Part shown: positions 1-11,211 of the stretch, one piece after another
Layout: each line of letters begins with the position of its first letter
Position numbering within the stretch: the stretch's first letter is position 1
NCBI GenBank assembly: GCA_018136815.1
Contig: CM030942.1
Location: 3,474,548-3,525,147, forward strand
Direction of reading: 5' to 3'
Origin: Isochrysis galbana
Taxonomy: Eukaryota > Haptophyta > Isochrysidales > Isochrysidaceae
Length of the DNA stretch: 50,600 bases
Program-made: the position numbers and the translations under genes
The notes under the pieces: generated by a model
The model's database searches: none
What the model was told of the DNA's origin: nothing
Seen by the model: only the letters and a program-made list of their open reading frames with translations

Positions 1-23
1 GGCGCGAGCGGCGCTGGGTGAGC

Positions 24-818
24 TCAGCGCTTCTTGCGCGCCGGCTTCCCCTTCTTCTTATACTTGCCCACTCTGAGCGCCATCCTCAGAATCTTGTTCA
101 TCCACCAAAGGTTTAGGAAGCCGGCAGCCGTCACGGCGCACATTAGAATATATAGGGGCACACGCGGCGCGTCGCACGGCTGGCCGATGAGCAAGGGCCG
201 GAGGGAGAATAGCATATGGGCGACACCCCTCCAATAGAAGATGACTCGGACGACGAGAAAGGATACTGCAAACGTGAGGTTCGTCAGGAAGAGAGCCAGG
301 GAGTCCCCCTTTCCGTAGCTGATCAAGAACCACCGCACATTGAGTGGGATGGTTGAAAGCTCGCCGAGGAGCAGCCAGGCCGCCACGACCGGCATGATCT
401 CGTAGCTCATCTGCATCGAGGTCAAGAAGATGAATCCTCCGTGGTGCGCCAGCGCGTCAAGTCCGACGTTATGTGGGTACTTCTCGAAGCAGTGGAGCAG
501 GTCCATGGCGAGCCACGAGAGGAAGCCGTAGGCCGCGCCCTTGACCCACACTGCCGCCCATGAGTTCGGGTCGTCCCGGTCGAGCTGCGCGCGGCTCTCG
601 TCGGGCATGTCGAGGAATGCTTTCGAGAGGTACAACCCAGCGAAGGTGCACCAGAGTGCGTTGAGCATGGAGCAGAGGTAAGTGGCGCCTGTCTCCCTGA
701 TGGGAGCACACTTCGAGGTACGGCACGCCCTCCTTGCCAGCTGATGTAGCCCTTCCCAGCAGATGAAAAGGCCTAGCGCTAGCCGCAGGTCGAGGCCGTG
801 GAACTCAACCGCCTTCAT
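24..818 (-). CDS. TLC (TRAM/LAG1/CLN8) domain membrane protein, TLCD4/TMEM56-like
   Basis: A 264-residue multi-spanning membrane protein without introns. The start is the ATG at 818 (MKAVEFHGLDLRL). The frame stays open upstream, but only because a CT microsatellite is translated as Ser-Leu repeats, so that extension is rejected. Hydrophobic segments alternate with short loops throughout. The block ALAHHGGFIFL followed about 30 residues later by ELSTIPLNVRWFL is the conserved core of TLC proteins, with its histidine pair and the acidic-Leu-Ser-Thr motif. The C-terminus is strongly basic (KYKKKGKPARKKR), which suggests a cytosolic tail and possibly ER retention. TLC proteins include ceramide synthases and plasma-membrane or ER lipid regulators. 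The short length and absence of a homeobox or long Lag1 motif fit the TLCD class better than a ceramide synthase. The enzymatic role cannot be read from the sequence. Confidence 0.8.
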   Translation of the reverse strand: MKAVEFHGLDLRLALGLFICWEGLHQLARRACRTSKCAPIRETGATYLCSMLNALWCTFAGLYLSKAFLDMPDESRAQLDRDDPNSWAAVWVKGAAYGFLSWLAMDLLHCFEKYPHNVGLDALAHHGGFIFLTSMQMSYEIMPVVAAWLLLGELSTIPLNVRWFLISYGKGDSLALFLTNLTFAVSFLVVRVIFYWRGVAHMLFSLRPLLIGQPCDAPRVPLYILMCAVTAAGFLNLWWMNKILRMALRVGKYKKKGKPARKKR

Positions 819-852
819 TGCGAGAAGAGCTGGGGGGGGGGGGGGGGGGGGG

Positions 853-939
<87 letters not shown>

Positions 940-1655
940 GGGGGGAGGGGGGGGGCCGAGGGCGAGGGAGGGAGGGAGAGAGGGCGAGGAGGAGGGGGAA
1001 AAGGTTGAGACGTACGGCGCGCGCGGCAGACGGGCGCTCTGGCCAGCCGGAAGGGGAGCCTTGGCCTGGTTCTCTCCCTCGGTCTCCCTCTCTCTCTCGC
1101 TTGCGGCCCGCCCAGAGGAGGAGCTCCGGTGGCGGTGGCGGCGAGATCCCCTCTCTTCTCTCCTCTCCCCACTCTGTACTCTCAAGAGAAAAGTATAGAG
1201 TACTCTCTACTCTATCTCAAGAGTAAAACCTCGTGCTGATCTCTCTCTCTCTCTCCCCGCCCCATGCCCGCCCCCTCTCTCTTCTCTCTGCCTCCTGGTC
1301 TCCTCGTTTTGTTTCGTCTCCCTTTTCTTTCTCTTCCCCTTACTCTTCTCTTTTGTATTGCGCACACCTCTCCTTCTCTCTTCTCATCACACACCCTCTT
1401 CTTCTTCTTCTTCCTCGTCTGTTTCTTTTTTGTTCTACTCGTATCCTTTCTCTCTCTCTCTCCTCTTCGAAGAGAGAGGAAGTGAAGGGTGGCCGATACT
1501 GGACTTTTCTTGTAGATTAACAACCCCCTTAAAAAGCACGGTCGTCGTTTTTTCTTTTCCTCGGCCCGGCCGTGTCGGGGTTGTTCGTACGGAAGGGGCT
1601 CCTCTCTCTCTTCCTCCTCCCTCCTCGCCTCTCTACTCCCTTCCTCTACCTCCCG
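819..1655. promoter_or_regulatory. Shared divergent promoter region with CT/C tracts facing both genes
   Basis: These 837 bases lie between the divergent TLC and POLD4 starts. Read outward, both flanks are pyrimidine-rich on the coding strand: (CT)n then a C-run before the TLC ATG, and CTCTCTCTCTTCCTCC-type sequence for about 150 bases before the POLD4 ATG. The middle (1180-1230) holds short direct repeats around AAGAGAAAAGTATAGAGTACTC. There is no TATA box in a convincing position. A bidirectional promoter with pyrimidine leaders is inferred. Confidence 0.5.
832..937. repeat. Poly-G tract plus (GA)n microsatellite
   Basis: A run of 22 G (832-853) is followed by about 40 GA units to 937. On the TLC gene's coding strand this reads (CT)n-C22 and ends 13 bases before the start codon, so it must lie in the 5' UTR or core promoter. 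Confidence 0.95.
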
Positions 1656-2099
1656 ATGGCTCCGCGCAAGAGGACTAGCACGCCATCAAAGTCGTCAACC
1701 TCCACGGCTCAGGCCGTTCGTACGCGTGGAGTCGCCAAGGCCCAGACCAGGGGGCAGCAGCGCCGGCTCAACTTCGACACGCCACTCAGCAGCACCAAAG
1801 AGGACGTAGGAGCCCATTCCGAACGGAGCAGCCAGGAAGAAATCCCCGTGCAGAGTGTGAAGCCTGAAGTGGAGACAGAGCAGGTTTTGGCGCCACTGGA
1901 CGAGGACGAGATGAAGGAGCTCTCCAAGTTCGATCTTACACTCAAGTATGGCCCTTGCGTTGGTCTCACGCGCATAGAGCGCTGGGAGCGAGCCAAGAAC
2001 CTCGGACTCGAGCCTCCGTCGCGCGTTTACGAGCTTTTGCAACGCGTTTCTGGCGATGACATTGCGCATAAAAGTATGCTGAGTTCATACCCATTGTGA
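1656..2099 (+). CDS. POLD4: DNA polymerase delta small subunit (p12/Cdm1 family)
   Basis: A 147-residue single-exon protein. POLD4 is the smallest, non-catalytic subunit of replicative DNA polymerase delta in the nucleus, where it stabilises the holoenzyme and its contact with PCNA. The C-terminal half carries the family signature almost intact: LSKFDLTLKYGPCVGLTR, then RWERAKNLGLEPP, ending in the conserved terminal YPL. The N-terminal 85 residues are basic, Ser/Thr-rich and probably disordered. The animal protein has its PCNA-binding motif near the N-terminus; here QQRRLNFD is only a weak candidate. The start chosen is the ATG at 1656 (MAPRKRTS), because the in-frame ATG 84 bases upstream only adds translated CT-rich leader. 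It is divergent from the TLC gene. Confidence 0.92.
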   Translation: MAPRKRTSTPSKSSTSTAQAVRTRGVAKAQTRGQQRRLNFDTPLSSTKEDVGAHSERSSQEEIPVQSVKPEVETEQVLAPLDEDEMKELSKFDLTLKYGPCVGLTRIERWERAKNLGLEPPSRVYELLQRVSGDDIAHKSMLSSYPL

Positions 2100-4447
2100 G
2101 GCCCTCATGATGTGTGGCGCACATCGTCCGTTTTGGCTTCGTGATGCAACTGAGTACTGGCACATCTTCTCAAAGGACTCTTGCATCTGGTCGGGTTTAG
2201 TCATATTGATCATGCGCAGGAAGAGTGCGCCAGTGACTACCGGTCATCTACGCGCACCTCGATCATGCCTCTTCTTCTTTCTTCTTTTCCCTTTGCTGCT
2301 TTTTGTTTGGTTGATTTGATGTTCTGATGTGTGCTCCGATGGGATGGTCTGATGTGGGATGATGTGTGACGACAAGTGAATACGTGACAATGAGTGAGAT
2401 CTCCACTAAACCAGAATTCGGGACGATGAACGATCGATAAATTATGAAACCAACCTACTCTTATACCCTCCCCCTAGCAACTAACGCCCCTCTGAGGGAG
2501 CTTGCCAGTGCAAGTCACCCTCATGCCTCATCCTCGTCCTCATGCCCTGCCTTTTGTCTTTTTTTTTTGGCATGGGGCTGAGCACTCAACTCACCTGACC
2601 ATAGCCTCCCAAGGCGCGCACTGCAACTCGCACTCCCACGCCCGCACCGCTCGATCTGCCATCGTACTGACTCCCCCACCTGTCGCATTCATCCTAGATG
2701 ATGCGATTTCCAGGCTCTTGTTTCCAGGTCCTTCGCCGTGCGGCCACACGGTGAAGCTCAGGTACATCTAGGTTGGTAGGGTTCGTCCCTAGCGATCTAG
2801 AATTCGAGTTCTTGTTTCGTTCCTTCTAGCCTGTTTGTCAGGTCTAGATTCCAGGTTTCCTCCTTTCGGGTAATCTTGACCCAAAGGAGCCAGGTCGCCT
2901 GTCACTCGCTGCGCGCTTGTCTCAGGCTCTCGAGTTACCTTGTGAAGGCTTGTTTAGCTTCTTGCAAGGCTTGTTGTTTCTTGTTGGGTTCCGGTTCTTT
3001 CTTGGGACCTGCTGACTTTCGTTGTTGTCCAGGCCTGTTCTTCGTAGGTTCTGCTTGGCCTGGTTAGGGTTTCGTTGAATCCCCGCGTTCGGCGTTTGGC
3101 GTTGGCGTTCGGAAATTTCCTCTCACATTCCCTAGGTCCGCTACCCTTGGCTTGTAGGTCCTTGCTTCTTTCTTCTCGGTCAAGGTGTTTGGCGAGCGAG
3201 TCGGTTGCTCTATCCGCTCGAGATTTGAGGTTTAATTTGCCATCTCCCCTTGGAGACCGGTGTAGGTTCGCTTCCTAGGTGAGGGAATCTTTCCCCTTGA
3301 TGCAAGTTACATGCAAGCCCTTGGCCCCTTTGGTGTTTCTTCCCCTTGGTTGCTACTCAGGGTTGTTCGTTAGAAGCGTCTAGAAGGTTCACGCTCAACG
3401 GCAAGATTTCCTCTGTCGTGAAGACATCTCGTTGCGATCTGTATCCAAAGTGATCGCCGTGGTCGCGCGACATGACGCTCCCCTTCGGACTCTCCGCTAC
3501 GTGGGAAGTTACAACGGAGACACGCTCCGGCCGTCGCTGCGGAGTCTCTCTCTCTCTCTCGCTCTCTCTCTCCGTCTCTCGCGACGTGTTTGAGTTATCG
3601 GTGATTTGGGGTCGCGGTTGCTTGATAATTTGCTTGGTTTGGGTGAATGATTCCGGTGTGTTCGTGAGTCGGTGTATCCTGTTGTTCTCAGCCTCGTTGT
3701 CCGTCGTTGTTCGCTGCGTCGCTGCACTCAAGCAGCCTAGGCTCCCTCCCTGAGGGAAGAGTTCTTTGTAGGTCTAACAATCTCTTACAACCCATCACAC
3801 TAGGGCCGCTAGGAGCGCCTCGCCGCCCCACAGCCCTTCGTTCGCCGTTCGTTCCCCGTCCAGACACCCAAATGGGGTTGCCCGACCCAGTCCAGAATTT
3901 CATTCACCCGACTCCCGGTGGGGAGGAGGGCCAAAGCGCCGCGCTAGCCGCCGGTGCTGCTCGCGACGGAGTGGCTCAGAGCCCTCCGGCTCCGCTCGAC
4001 TCGACACCACCATGTCCGTGGCCGCGAGGCGAGTGCGGTGAGCGGTGAGCGGTGAGCGGTGAGAATATTGATTTTAATTTTAAAAAATTCACCCTCATCC
4101 TCACTCGGAGTGATCACTCGATCGCAAACACCCCCTTGGGTGGTGGGTGGGCCTGCACCTGCACAATCAACTTCAGTCAGCCCCTGCCTCTTGCAGGAGC
4201 CTCCTGCCTTTTAGCTTTTAGGTCGCGTTCCGTCAAAAGAGGACCATGTCATTTTAAATATTGTGTAGAGGATTGTAAGAGAAACTTCATCCGGTTCCGG
4301 TTCTCTTATTGTCTTTTATTCTTATTGTCTGTTGCGACGAAGAGAACGCGAGCGATGGCGATGGCGTCGCGGCGTCGATGTTGCTGTGGCTGTTCTCGGC
4401 CGCCCTGGTCACTGTGATGGTGATAGGTGATAGGGCGATAGGATGCT
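2100..4447. other. Intergenic DNA with T/G-rich tract and retroelement scraps
   Basis: No gene is recognised. TGATGTG-type short repeats lie at 2320-2380. From about 2760 to 3760 the plus strand is rich in T and G and poor in A, unlike its surroundings, and contains a CT tract at 3543-3580; an old LTR or leader of a retroelement is possible but unproven. A gag-like peptide stretch follows (3873-4045, listed separately). At 4325-4434 the sequence GCGACGAAGAGAACGCGAGCGATGGCG resembles the Copia LTR at 45343-45430 and may be a fragment of the same LTR family. Confidence 0.4.
3873..4045 (+). pseudogene. Gag-like retroelement fragment
   Basis: The open frame starting MGLPDPVQNFIHPTPG contains AGAARDGVAQSPPA followed by LDST. 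A second locus at 41456-41515 encodes AGAARDGVAQSPPATLDST in a different surrounding sequence. Identity at the peptide level between two otherwise decayed loci suggests an old coding region, most simply the N-terminal gag region of one of the LTR retrotransposons in the window. No gag domain or zinc knuckle is visible, so the family assignment is inference. Confidence 0.35.
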
Positions 4448-4591
4448 ACTACTAGCTAGCAAACCCAAAGCGACGACAAGACACAACCAAGAGGCCTGCC
4501 CGGAACCCACTCACCGACCCAGGCCCAAGGTACAAGGTGGCACACCTGGACACCTGGCACCTAGCACCTAGGCCGAACCTGGGAAACCAAT

Positions 4592-4622
4592 AAAGACCAA
4601 AGACCAAAGACCAAAGACCAAA
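4592..4622. repeat. Short tandem repeat, 7-base unit AGACCAA
   Basis: About four tandem copies of AGACCAA within element H. Confidence 0.85.
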
Positions 4623-4663
4623 GACGAAGGGAAAGGGGGGAAGGGAAGGAAATGGAGCGATTA

Positions 4664-5409
4664 AACCTTTTAATAGTCTCACCGCACACGCGGCCGTGGA
4701 CCCTCTACTTTCTACTCACGTAGGAAACTTTCTACACCCCCACTTCCCCGGCTCTTCTCCCCCCGCCATAAGGCGACTCCCCCCGTGCACTACTAGGGGG
4801 ATAGGGGTGAAGGGCTTAGATATGGTCCGGTGGCCCGCGCCCCCCCCCGGTGATCATTCCCCCCCTTCCTCCTGTGTCTCCGAGTGGGCGGCGGTCTCAG
4901 CCCCGACTTATCCTGTAAACAGGTGCGGGACTTACCTATTTTTCGGTGAGCGGAGCTCTCGCTCCGCCCACCCCCTTCTCCGCGCTCTCTCTCCCCTCTC
5001 CTGCGGCACGCGCGATGGCGCGCCTGCGGCAGGCCTGCAGCTGCCTGCTGGCGACCCCTGGAGGCTCATGGAGGCCAGCTCTGGGGGCAGAGGAGGCTGG
5101 GACTGGGCCCTGGTCTCCCCTGCCTCTCCCTCGCTGGCGCTCCTGAGCCTCTGGGGCCCCCAATCTGCACCTGTCTGCCTGTCGACCAGGGGGGGAGGGG
5201 GGGTTGGAGCAATGGGCTGGCCACGAGGGGCCAGGATGGGCGAATGGGGCGAGCCTGTGGGGAAGGGAGTGGGTCAGTAGGGCAGTGGCCTCCTGGCAAG
5301 CCATCAGGCGTGCCAGGAGGATGGGTGGTTCCTCCCCCATGGCAGGGGAGGAGTGGAGAGAGGGGGGGGCTCGTGCCCCCCCATGGGGCAACCAAGTATA
5401 AACTTAGTT
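4664..5409 (-). mobile_element. Retroposon A, copy A1 (complete, 746 bp)
   Basis: The element lies between perfect 16-bp direct repeats GGAAATGGAGCGATTA (4648-4663 and 5410-5425). On the minus strand its first 20 bases are a hairpin (stem AACTAAG / CTTGGTT, loop TTTATA), and after five bases an ATG follows (MGGHEPPPLSTPPLP, then stops). The minus-strand 3' end is GCGGTGAGACTATTAAAAGGTT. The body is GC-rich and contains no intact long reading frame. Similar copies lie at about 31085-32345 and 38288-40847. The target duplications and lack of terminal inverted repeats show a non-LTR retroposon. The hairpin and 3' tail are shared with other families here. Confidence 0.8.
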
Positions 5410-5648
5410 GGAAATGGAGCGATTAGATGTAAGGGCGATGACAGTGGGAAGGTACTAGATGCAGATGCCGGGCTTCTAGTAGGTATGTAGCCCTGAATCT
5501 TCAGTTGTTGTTTTTTACTACTAGCTAGCAAGATGTCCTGCGATGCTATAAGTTCTAACGAGGGTGAAGAAACTTAGTACTGGTAATACTACTACTAGTC
5601 TACTACTAGAGGCGGCGGGGTGAGTGGGAGGGAGGGATAGAGACTGCG

Positions 5649-7408
<1,760 letters not shown>

Positions 7409-7606
7409 TCCTTGCCACTACAAACCATAATGCAGTGCATTGCATGTGCAGTTGGTGTGCAATGCCGAAAGCGGAGGTATTTTAATTTGCTACTCTACTA
7501 CAGGTCTCGGCGAGAGGGCAAGTTTTAGGGGAGTCATTGAGAGCGTCCCTCAGCTCGTAGAAATGTTTTTTGTGCTTCAATGGCCCGGTCACTTACTATG
7601 GGCTCT

Positions 7607-7960
7607 GGCCAACCTACTTTTATAAGTAGGGGTCGACAGAGAAGAGACCATGGTAGACAACCTCTTCATTCATTCCGGCCAACTAACTTTATAGTTGGTT
7701 GCCATGGAGCGCACCGCCGCTCCCCACCTCTCCTTCGGGCCCCCCGCCGAGGGTGCCCCCCCAATGTCCATGGAGGTGTCGCAGGCTTTTGATCCAAGTC
7801 CGCCCGCGGAGGCCGAGCAGGTGAGTGCGACTCCGGTCGCGCCACACGGCCCGTGGCCCCGGCCACAACAGACAGCAGCCATGCTGGCCCACCCCATGGT
7901 GGGCCACAAGCTGTGAGAAGCAACAGGCCAATACTAGACCGGACCCGCAAACGACCCATC
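7607..7960 (+). mobile_element. Retroposon D, copy D1, with two successive hairpin 5' ends
   Basis: At 7681-7700 a perfect hairpin (stem AACTAAC / GTTGGTT with one G-T pair, loop TTTATA) is followed three bases later by gccATGG and an open frame of 70 residues (MERTAAPHLSFGPPAEG to a stop at 7914). About 70 bases upstream a second, related hairpin (CCTACTT / AAGTAGG, 7613-7630) leads to another CCATGG that stops at once. Both are preceded by GGCCAAC. The D1 body matches D2 on the minus strand at 14560-14916 over about 250 bases, including TCGCGCCACACGGCCC. The 3' boundary is not seen; the next element L1 begins at about 8153. The peptide may be the start of a LINE ORF1. Confidence 0.6.
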
Positions 7961-8152
7961 AGGCATGCCTTATGGCAGAGGCCTCTCCTACCCTGGAGAC
8001 GGCCGCGCTGCCCCGGCAGCGCGGCCCGAGACCGGGTGGCCCTTATGGGCACAAATCCAACACAAGACACAAGTCACAGTACGTATCAGAAGGCAGTCTC
8101 CCCAACACAACAGCACACAATCTCACCAAGACACGAGAGCCTGGAGGCGTCT

Positions 8153-8990
8153 CGAGAAAAAAAACCTTTTAACATTCTCGCCTCGCGCGTGGCTATGGAG
8201 GTAACTACTGTAGCCACGCCCAATTCCCTTTCTCTCCCTCACTTCCCGCCTTGCGGCAACTCCCCTCGTGCTCTACTTAGGGGCTCAGGTTGCGAGGAGG
8301 GCTGGGATGGGCGAGGTGCACCGGCCCCCAATGGAATGTTCCCGTCTTCCTCCTGTGTCGCTGAGTGGCCCGTTTCATGTATGTGTCATGGGTGGTTTTG
8401 CGTGGTGTGCACCCTAGAACTTATATTGGGATGAGGAGGGGGAGAGGGCCGCATGAGTCGAGCCGTGATCTCCCCCCTTCTCTCCTTGTTCGCTTGTGTG
8501 AGTCTCCTACGCAATCCCCCCGTGTGTGCGTTTGATCTGCGCGTGATACTATTAGTGTGCCCCGTGTGGTCAGTGGCTCAGTGGCCCCCTTTGGTGCATC
8601 TTTAACTTGAGATGAAGTAACAGGATGCGCGGCGCGCGGCGCGGCGCGCCGCGGTCTCATCCTCAAGCCACAAGGGGCCGCGCTGCGGCCTCCTTGTGAT
8701 AGTATGCTAAAGCGTGCGTGCTCTAACGACGTTGGTACGTTGTCTTTTCGCTCGTCGCTCGTGGTGTTTTTCTTCGACGGGGGTTCCTCAGGGAGAGAGG
8801 TGCGCCCCGACCTCAGGCGAGCCTTTCGGCTAGGCCGAGCGCTTTCGCCACAAGGCCGAGGTTTGTGTTCATTTTCGGTCTGCCCTTGTCGTCTTCCGTA
8901 AAGATGGGTGTGCTGAGCGTTAGCGGGGTTTTGAGTTTAGGTTTTCTTCCCCGTTCCCCGGGCCGCTGCACCTTCATTCACCTTCGCTTT
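8153..8990 (-). mobile_element. LINE L, copy L1: 3' end with ORF C-terminus, split by a solo LTR
   Basis: On the minus strand a short reading frame (about 8985 down to 8817) encodes GRKPKLKTPLTLSTP, IFTEDDKG and NLGLVAKALGLAERLA then stop. Copy L2 encodes GRKPKIKSPWDLSTP, VFTTNNKG and NLKLIAAQALVMVERLA then stop. This is protein-level conservation with diverged DNA. The 3' UTR is also shared (CCTCGTGCTCTACYTAGGGGCT) and ends in GAGAATGTTAAAAGGTTTTTTTT, as in L2. The Copia solo LTR 8384-8701 interrupts the UTR. The 5' side is truncated near 8990. Confidence 0.7.
8384..8701 (+). mobile_element. Solo LTR of a Copia-type element, 5-bp target duplication
   Basis: 318 bases starting TGTCATGGGTGG and ending CTTGTGATA, flanked by the perfect 5-bp repeat GTATG (8379-8383 and 8702-8706). 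It aligns along its whole length with the reversed LTR at 43824-44132, which adjoins a polypurine tract, so the LTR identity is firm. The lack of internal sequence indicates LTR-LTR recombination after insertion. Confidence 0.85.
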
Positions 8991-9107
8991 AAACGCGCAA
9001 CGCGCTGCATCGGGCGGGAATCAAATGCCGAATGTAGCTTGGATAAAAAGGAACCGATCCCCCCGCGGGCGCGACCGCAGATTCTCGTCTTTATGGGTAG
9101 AGCGTGA

Positions 9108-9275
9108 GCGCGCGTGACGGAGGGGGAGAGAGGGGGGGCGAATCGCACCATTTCTTGGCGAAGATTTTCGTAGCGTCAGGTAGCCCCCCCCCCGGAACTT
9201 TTTTATTGAGCATCGCGCCACGGTCAAAAAATGCAGCCCAACCCTTACTAATAGTTAAAAAATCTTCTTAAAAAA
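9108..9275 (+). repeat. Dispersed repeat G, copy G1
   Basis: Shares CGAATCGCACCATTT-TGGCGAAGATTTTCGT and a following GGTCAAAAAATG block with 46745-46925. Shorter reverse-oriented pieces are at 24769-24835 and 45518-45575. The outer end in the other copies reads GGGCGGTCAAACAGGGC, which could be the terminus of a DNA transposon, but no second terminus or target duplication was found. Confidence 0.6.
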
Positions 9276-9304
9276 TCTCCGCTACGCGTGCGGCATGAGG
9301 CAGT

Positions 9305-9667
9305 GTGCTCATGGACCTCCCTACTACCCAACCTCAACCCCTAACAACCGCCAAAGATCTCATCTTTATTCGGGACCTCATCACGGATCTCGGCATTCTT
9401 CGTAATGGCCCTTCGATCGTTTACTCGGATTCCAAGTCCGCCGTTGACATGGCTTTTGATCCGGTGGCTTTCAAGAAGACTAAGCATATCTTGGGTGCAA
9501 GAGCCTTTTTGCGCGACCTCGTCGCTAAACAGGTCCTCACGCTCAAGCACGTCAAAGGGCACCAAATGGTTGCTGACATTTTGACAAAACCATGTCCGCG
9601 CAACCAATTTCATCGGATTCTTCAACTCCTTGATTCCTTCTTTTCTTCGACTCTCTGCGAGACGTGA
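9305..9667 (+). pseudogene. Copia retrotransposon Pol fragment (RNase H end)
   Basis: An open frame of about 120 residues corresponds to the RNase H C-terminus of Ty1/Copia polyproteins: IVYSDSKSAVDMAF (active-site Asp context), KKTKHILGARAFLRDLV, and HQMVADILTKPCPRNQF, then a stop. The upstream Pol domains are missing, so the element is 5'-truncated. It is followed by a polypurine tract AGGAGGGGG (9714-9722) and an LTR, in the standard order. A homologous fragment lies at 44880-45071. Confidence 0.88.
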
Positions 9668-9713
9668 ATCTACTTCGACGTTTGGTTGTAAGCGTCGTAC
9701 CCGTACTCCACTT

Positions 9714-10110
9714 AGGAGGGGGTATCATGGATACATCCATGATATGTGCATCATAGATCATAGATGCATATCTATCATGGATACATCCATCTCATGCCTC
9801 GCGGATGCTCATTCTAACCTCTGTATGTTTATACTTAGGTCTCTGCTTCTCACTTCTCCCTCGCGGCCGTTTCGAGTCCGCGCGGGGCATTCTTGCGGCA
9901 CAGAAATTTCACCGCGCGCTCTTACTTTGTTACTATTAGTTTCGTGTGCGTTTGTGTGAATGTGCGTGCGCGTGAATGTAGTAAGAATCTTATCCGGCGA
10001 TATACGATTGGCGATGCGATCGGCGATGGCGCTCTGCCTCGCCCAAGCCGCGGTGGTTGCCTCATGGGCACCACCGCGATATGGAGCTGCTGCACGATTC
10101 TCATGGTCAT
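9714..10110 (+). mobile_element. Polypurine tract and 3' LTR of the Copia remnant
   Basis: The polypurine tract AGGAGGGGG at 9714-9722 abuts the LTR, which starts TATCATGG where the sister LTRs start TGTCATGG or TGTCACGG; the canonical TG has become TA. The first 18 bases of the LTR are repeated at 9773-9790, enclosing a near-perfect palindrome (9741-9772). The 3' end is uncertain. The sequence TCGGCGATGGCG near 10020 parallels a block in the LTR at 45118. Confidence 0.65.
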
Positions 10111-11211
10111 GCTTTCCAATATACTCGGCAACTGCCCCCCATCGTCTCGCTTGCGCCGCATGTGGCATTGGACTGGGCAAGCGTCGAAAGTGAACATATT
10201 GAGTAACGGCCTTCCTCTCTTCCGACAGCTGGGCGTAGACCTCGTGGAAGAGAAGCCGCCCTGGGCAAGGGACTGAAGTGCGCGGCGCGATGTGAGCTAA
10301 TTGCGGTCTGAAAGCGCGCGGCGCGATGTGTTCGCCTTAGAGTTTCAAAAAATATTATTTGACGGAACGAGTATAACAAAAAATTGAGTTAGGACATGGT
10401 GCAAGTGCACCGAGCAGTTGGCAAACTATGGATGGAGGACGAGGATAGACGAAGAAGAGGAAGATTTAGCCGGCGCACGCCTTACGCCAACAGTCTTCTA
10501 AGAGAAAACAAAATATCACCTGGCCCTCTTTTGACGGAACATAGGGAGTAGTCCGACCCCCAGAAGGGGCCCGTCCTCGTTCGTCCCCACTCTCGGGTAT
10601 GCCGGAAAGGTTATCCCGCGGTCGCTTCGGCGACAGCGGCGTGTCCATGAGTACTTAGTCGAGCGCGGCGGCAGCGGGGGAGGGAGGCGGCGCGCGCTCC
10701 ATGACCCTATCAATTTACAGATAGTTGCCCTCATTGTCCCCTATTATAGGTTGATGTGGGGAAATACTAGTAGCTTAGCGGTCTCCTTCAAGAATTTTTC
10801 AAGTATCTAAATGGATGCCTCGGCAGTAAAGAGTTGACATCAACGAAAACACAGGTCACACAAGACTGAGTCGGACAAAGAAAGAGCTTCAAGCAACTGC
10901 AAGTTGCACAAATGTTGACGTTAAGGGCAAGCTAGGGGCAAGTAGGAGGTGAGCAAGAGCAAGAGCATCATGTATTGGAAGAAAGTAACACAAGCAAGTG
11001 AACTTCATGAGCACGAACGTATGGGAGTTCATACTGCGCGAGGCGGAAGCACTTGTCTCAATGGCGTCTCACGTCTCTATCATTCATCAAGGCCGCCCTT
11101 CGCAGAAAATGGGAAAGATGTAGAGAGAATTAGGGCCAACCGTAGAAGAATCCTTTGTAGAGTTCCAGATGCGAGCGCATGGGCCGAATGCTGGAGTGAG
11201 ATGCGCAAGTC
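10111..11211. other. Intergenic DNA with two Stowaway-like ends and one retroposon 5' end
   Basis: No gene is recognised. TTTGACGGAAC occurs at 10358 and 10534; the second continues ATAGGGAGTA, resembling the right terminus of plant-type Stowaway/mariner elements, but no inverted left partner is present. A retroposon-type hairpin with ATGG lies at 10700-10724 (minus). The segment 10740-11210 is relatively A-rich, and nothing in it is recognisable. Confidence 0.5.
10700..10724 (-). mobile_element. Retroposon 5'-end hairpin followed by ATGG
   Basis: Minus strand: hairpin CTATC / GATAG (10707-10724), then GGTCATGGAGCGCG. Both the arrangement and the ATGGAGCGC start resemble the D elements. A matching arrangement occurs at 45443-45465. 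The downstream body (about 10540-10700, minus) is open but unrecognised. Confidence 0.5.

Larger units (their letters stand above)
4463..5516 (+). mobile_element. Retroposon H with 15-bp target duplication, split by element A1
   Basis: The 15-mer ACTACTAGCTAGCAA occurs at 4448-4462 and again at 5517-5531. The enclosed DNA ends in GTTGTTGTTTTTT directly before the right copy. Without the later A1 insertion the element is about 290 bases. It has no terminal inverted repeats, so a target-primed retroposon is inferred. It carries a (AGACCAA)n tract but no coding sequence. Confidence 0.65.

Noticed and set aside
819..1172. N-terminal extension of the TLC gene and overlapping ORFs rich in Ser-Leu or Arg-Glu
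   Set aside because: They translate the CT/GA microsatellite; low complexity in every frame.
5381..5425. Helitron interpretation of the terminal hairpins
   Set aside because: Helitrons insert between A and T without duplication and end in CTRR after the hairpin; here the hairpin abuts 16-18 bp target duplications.
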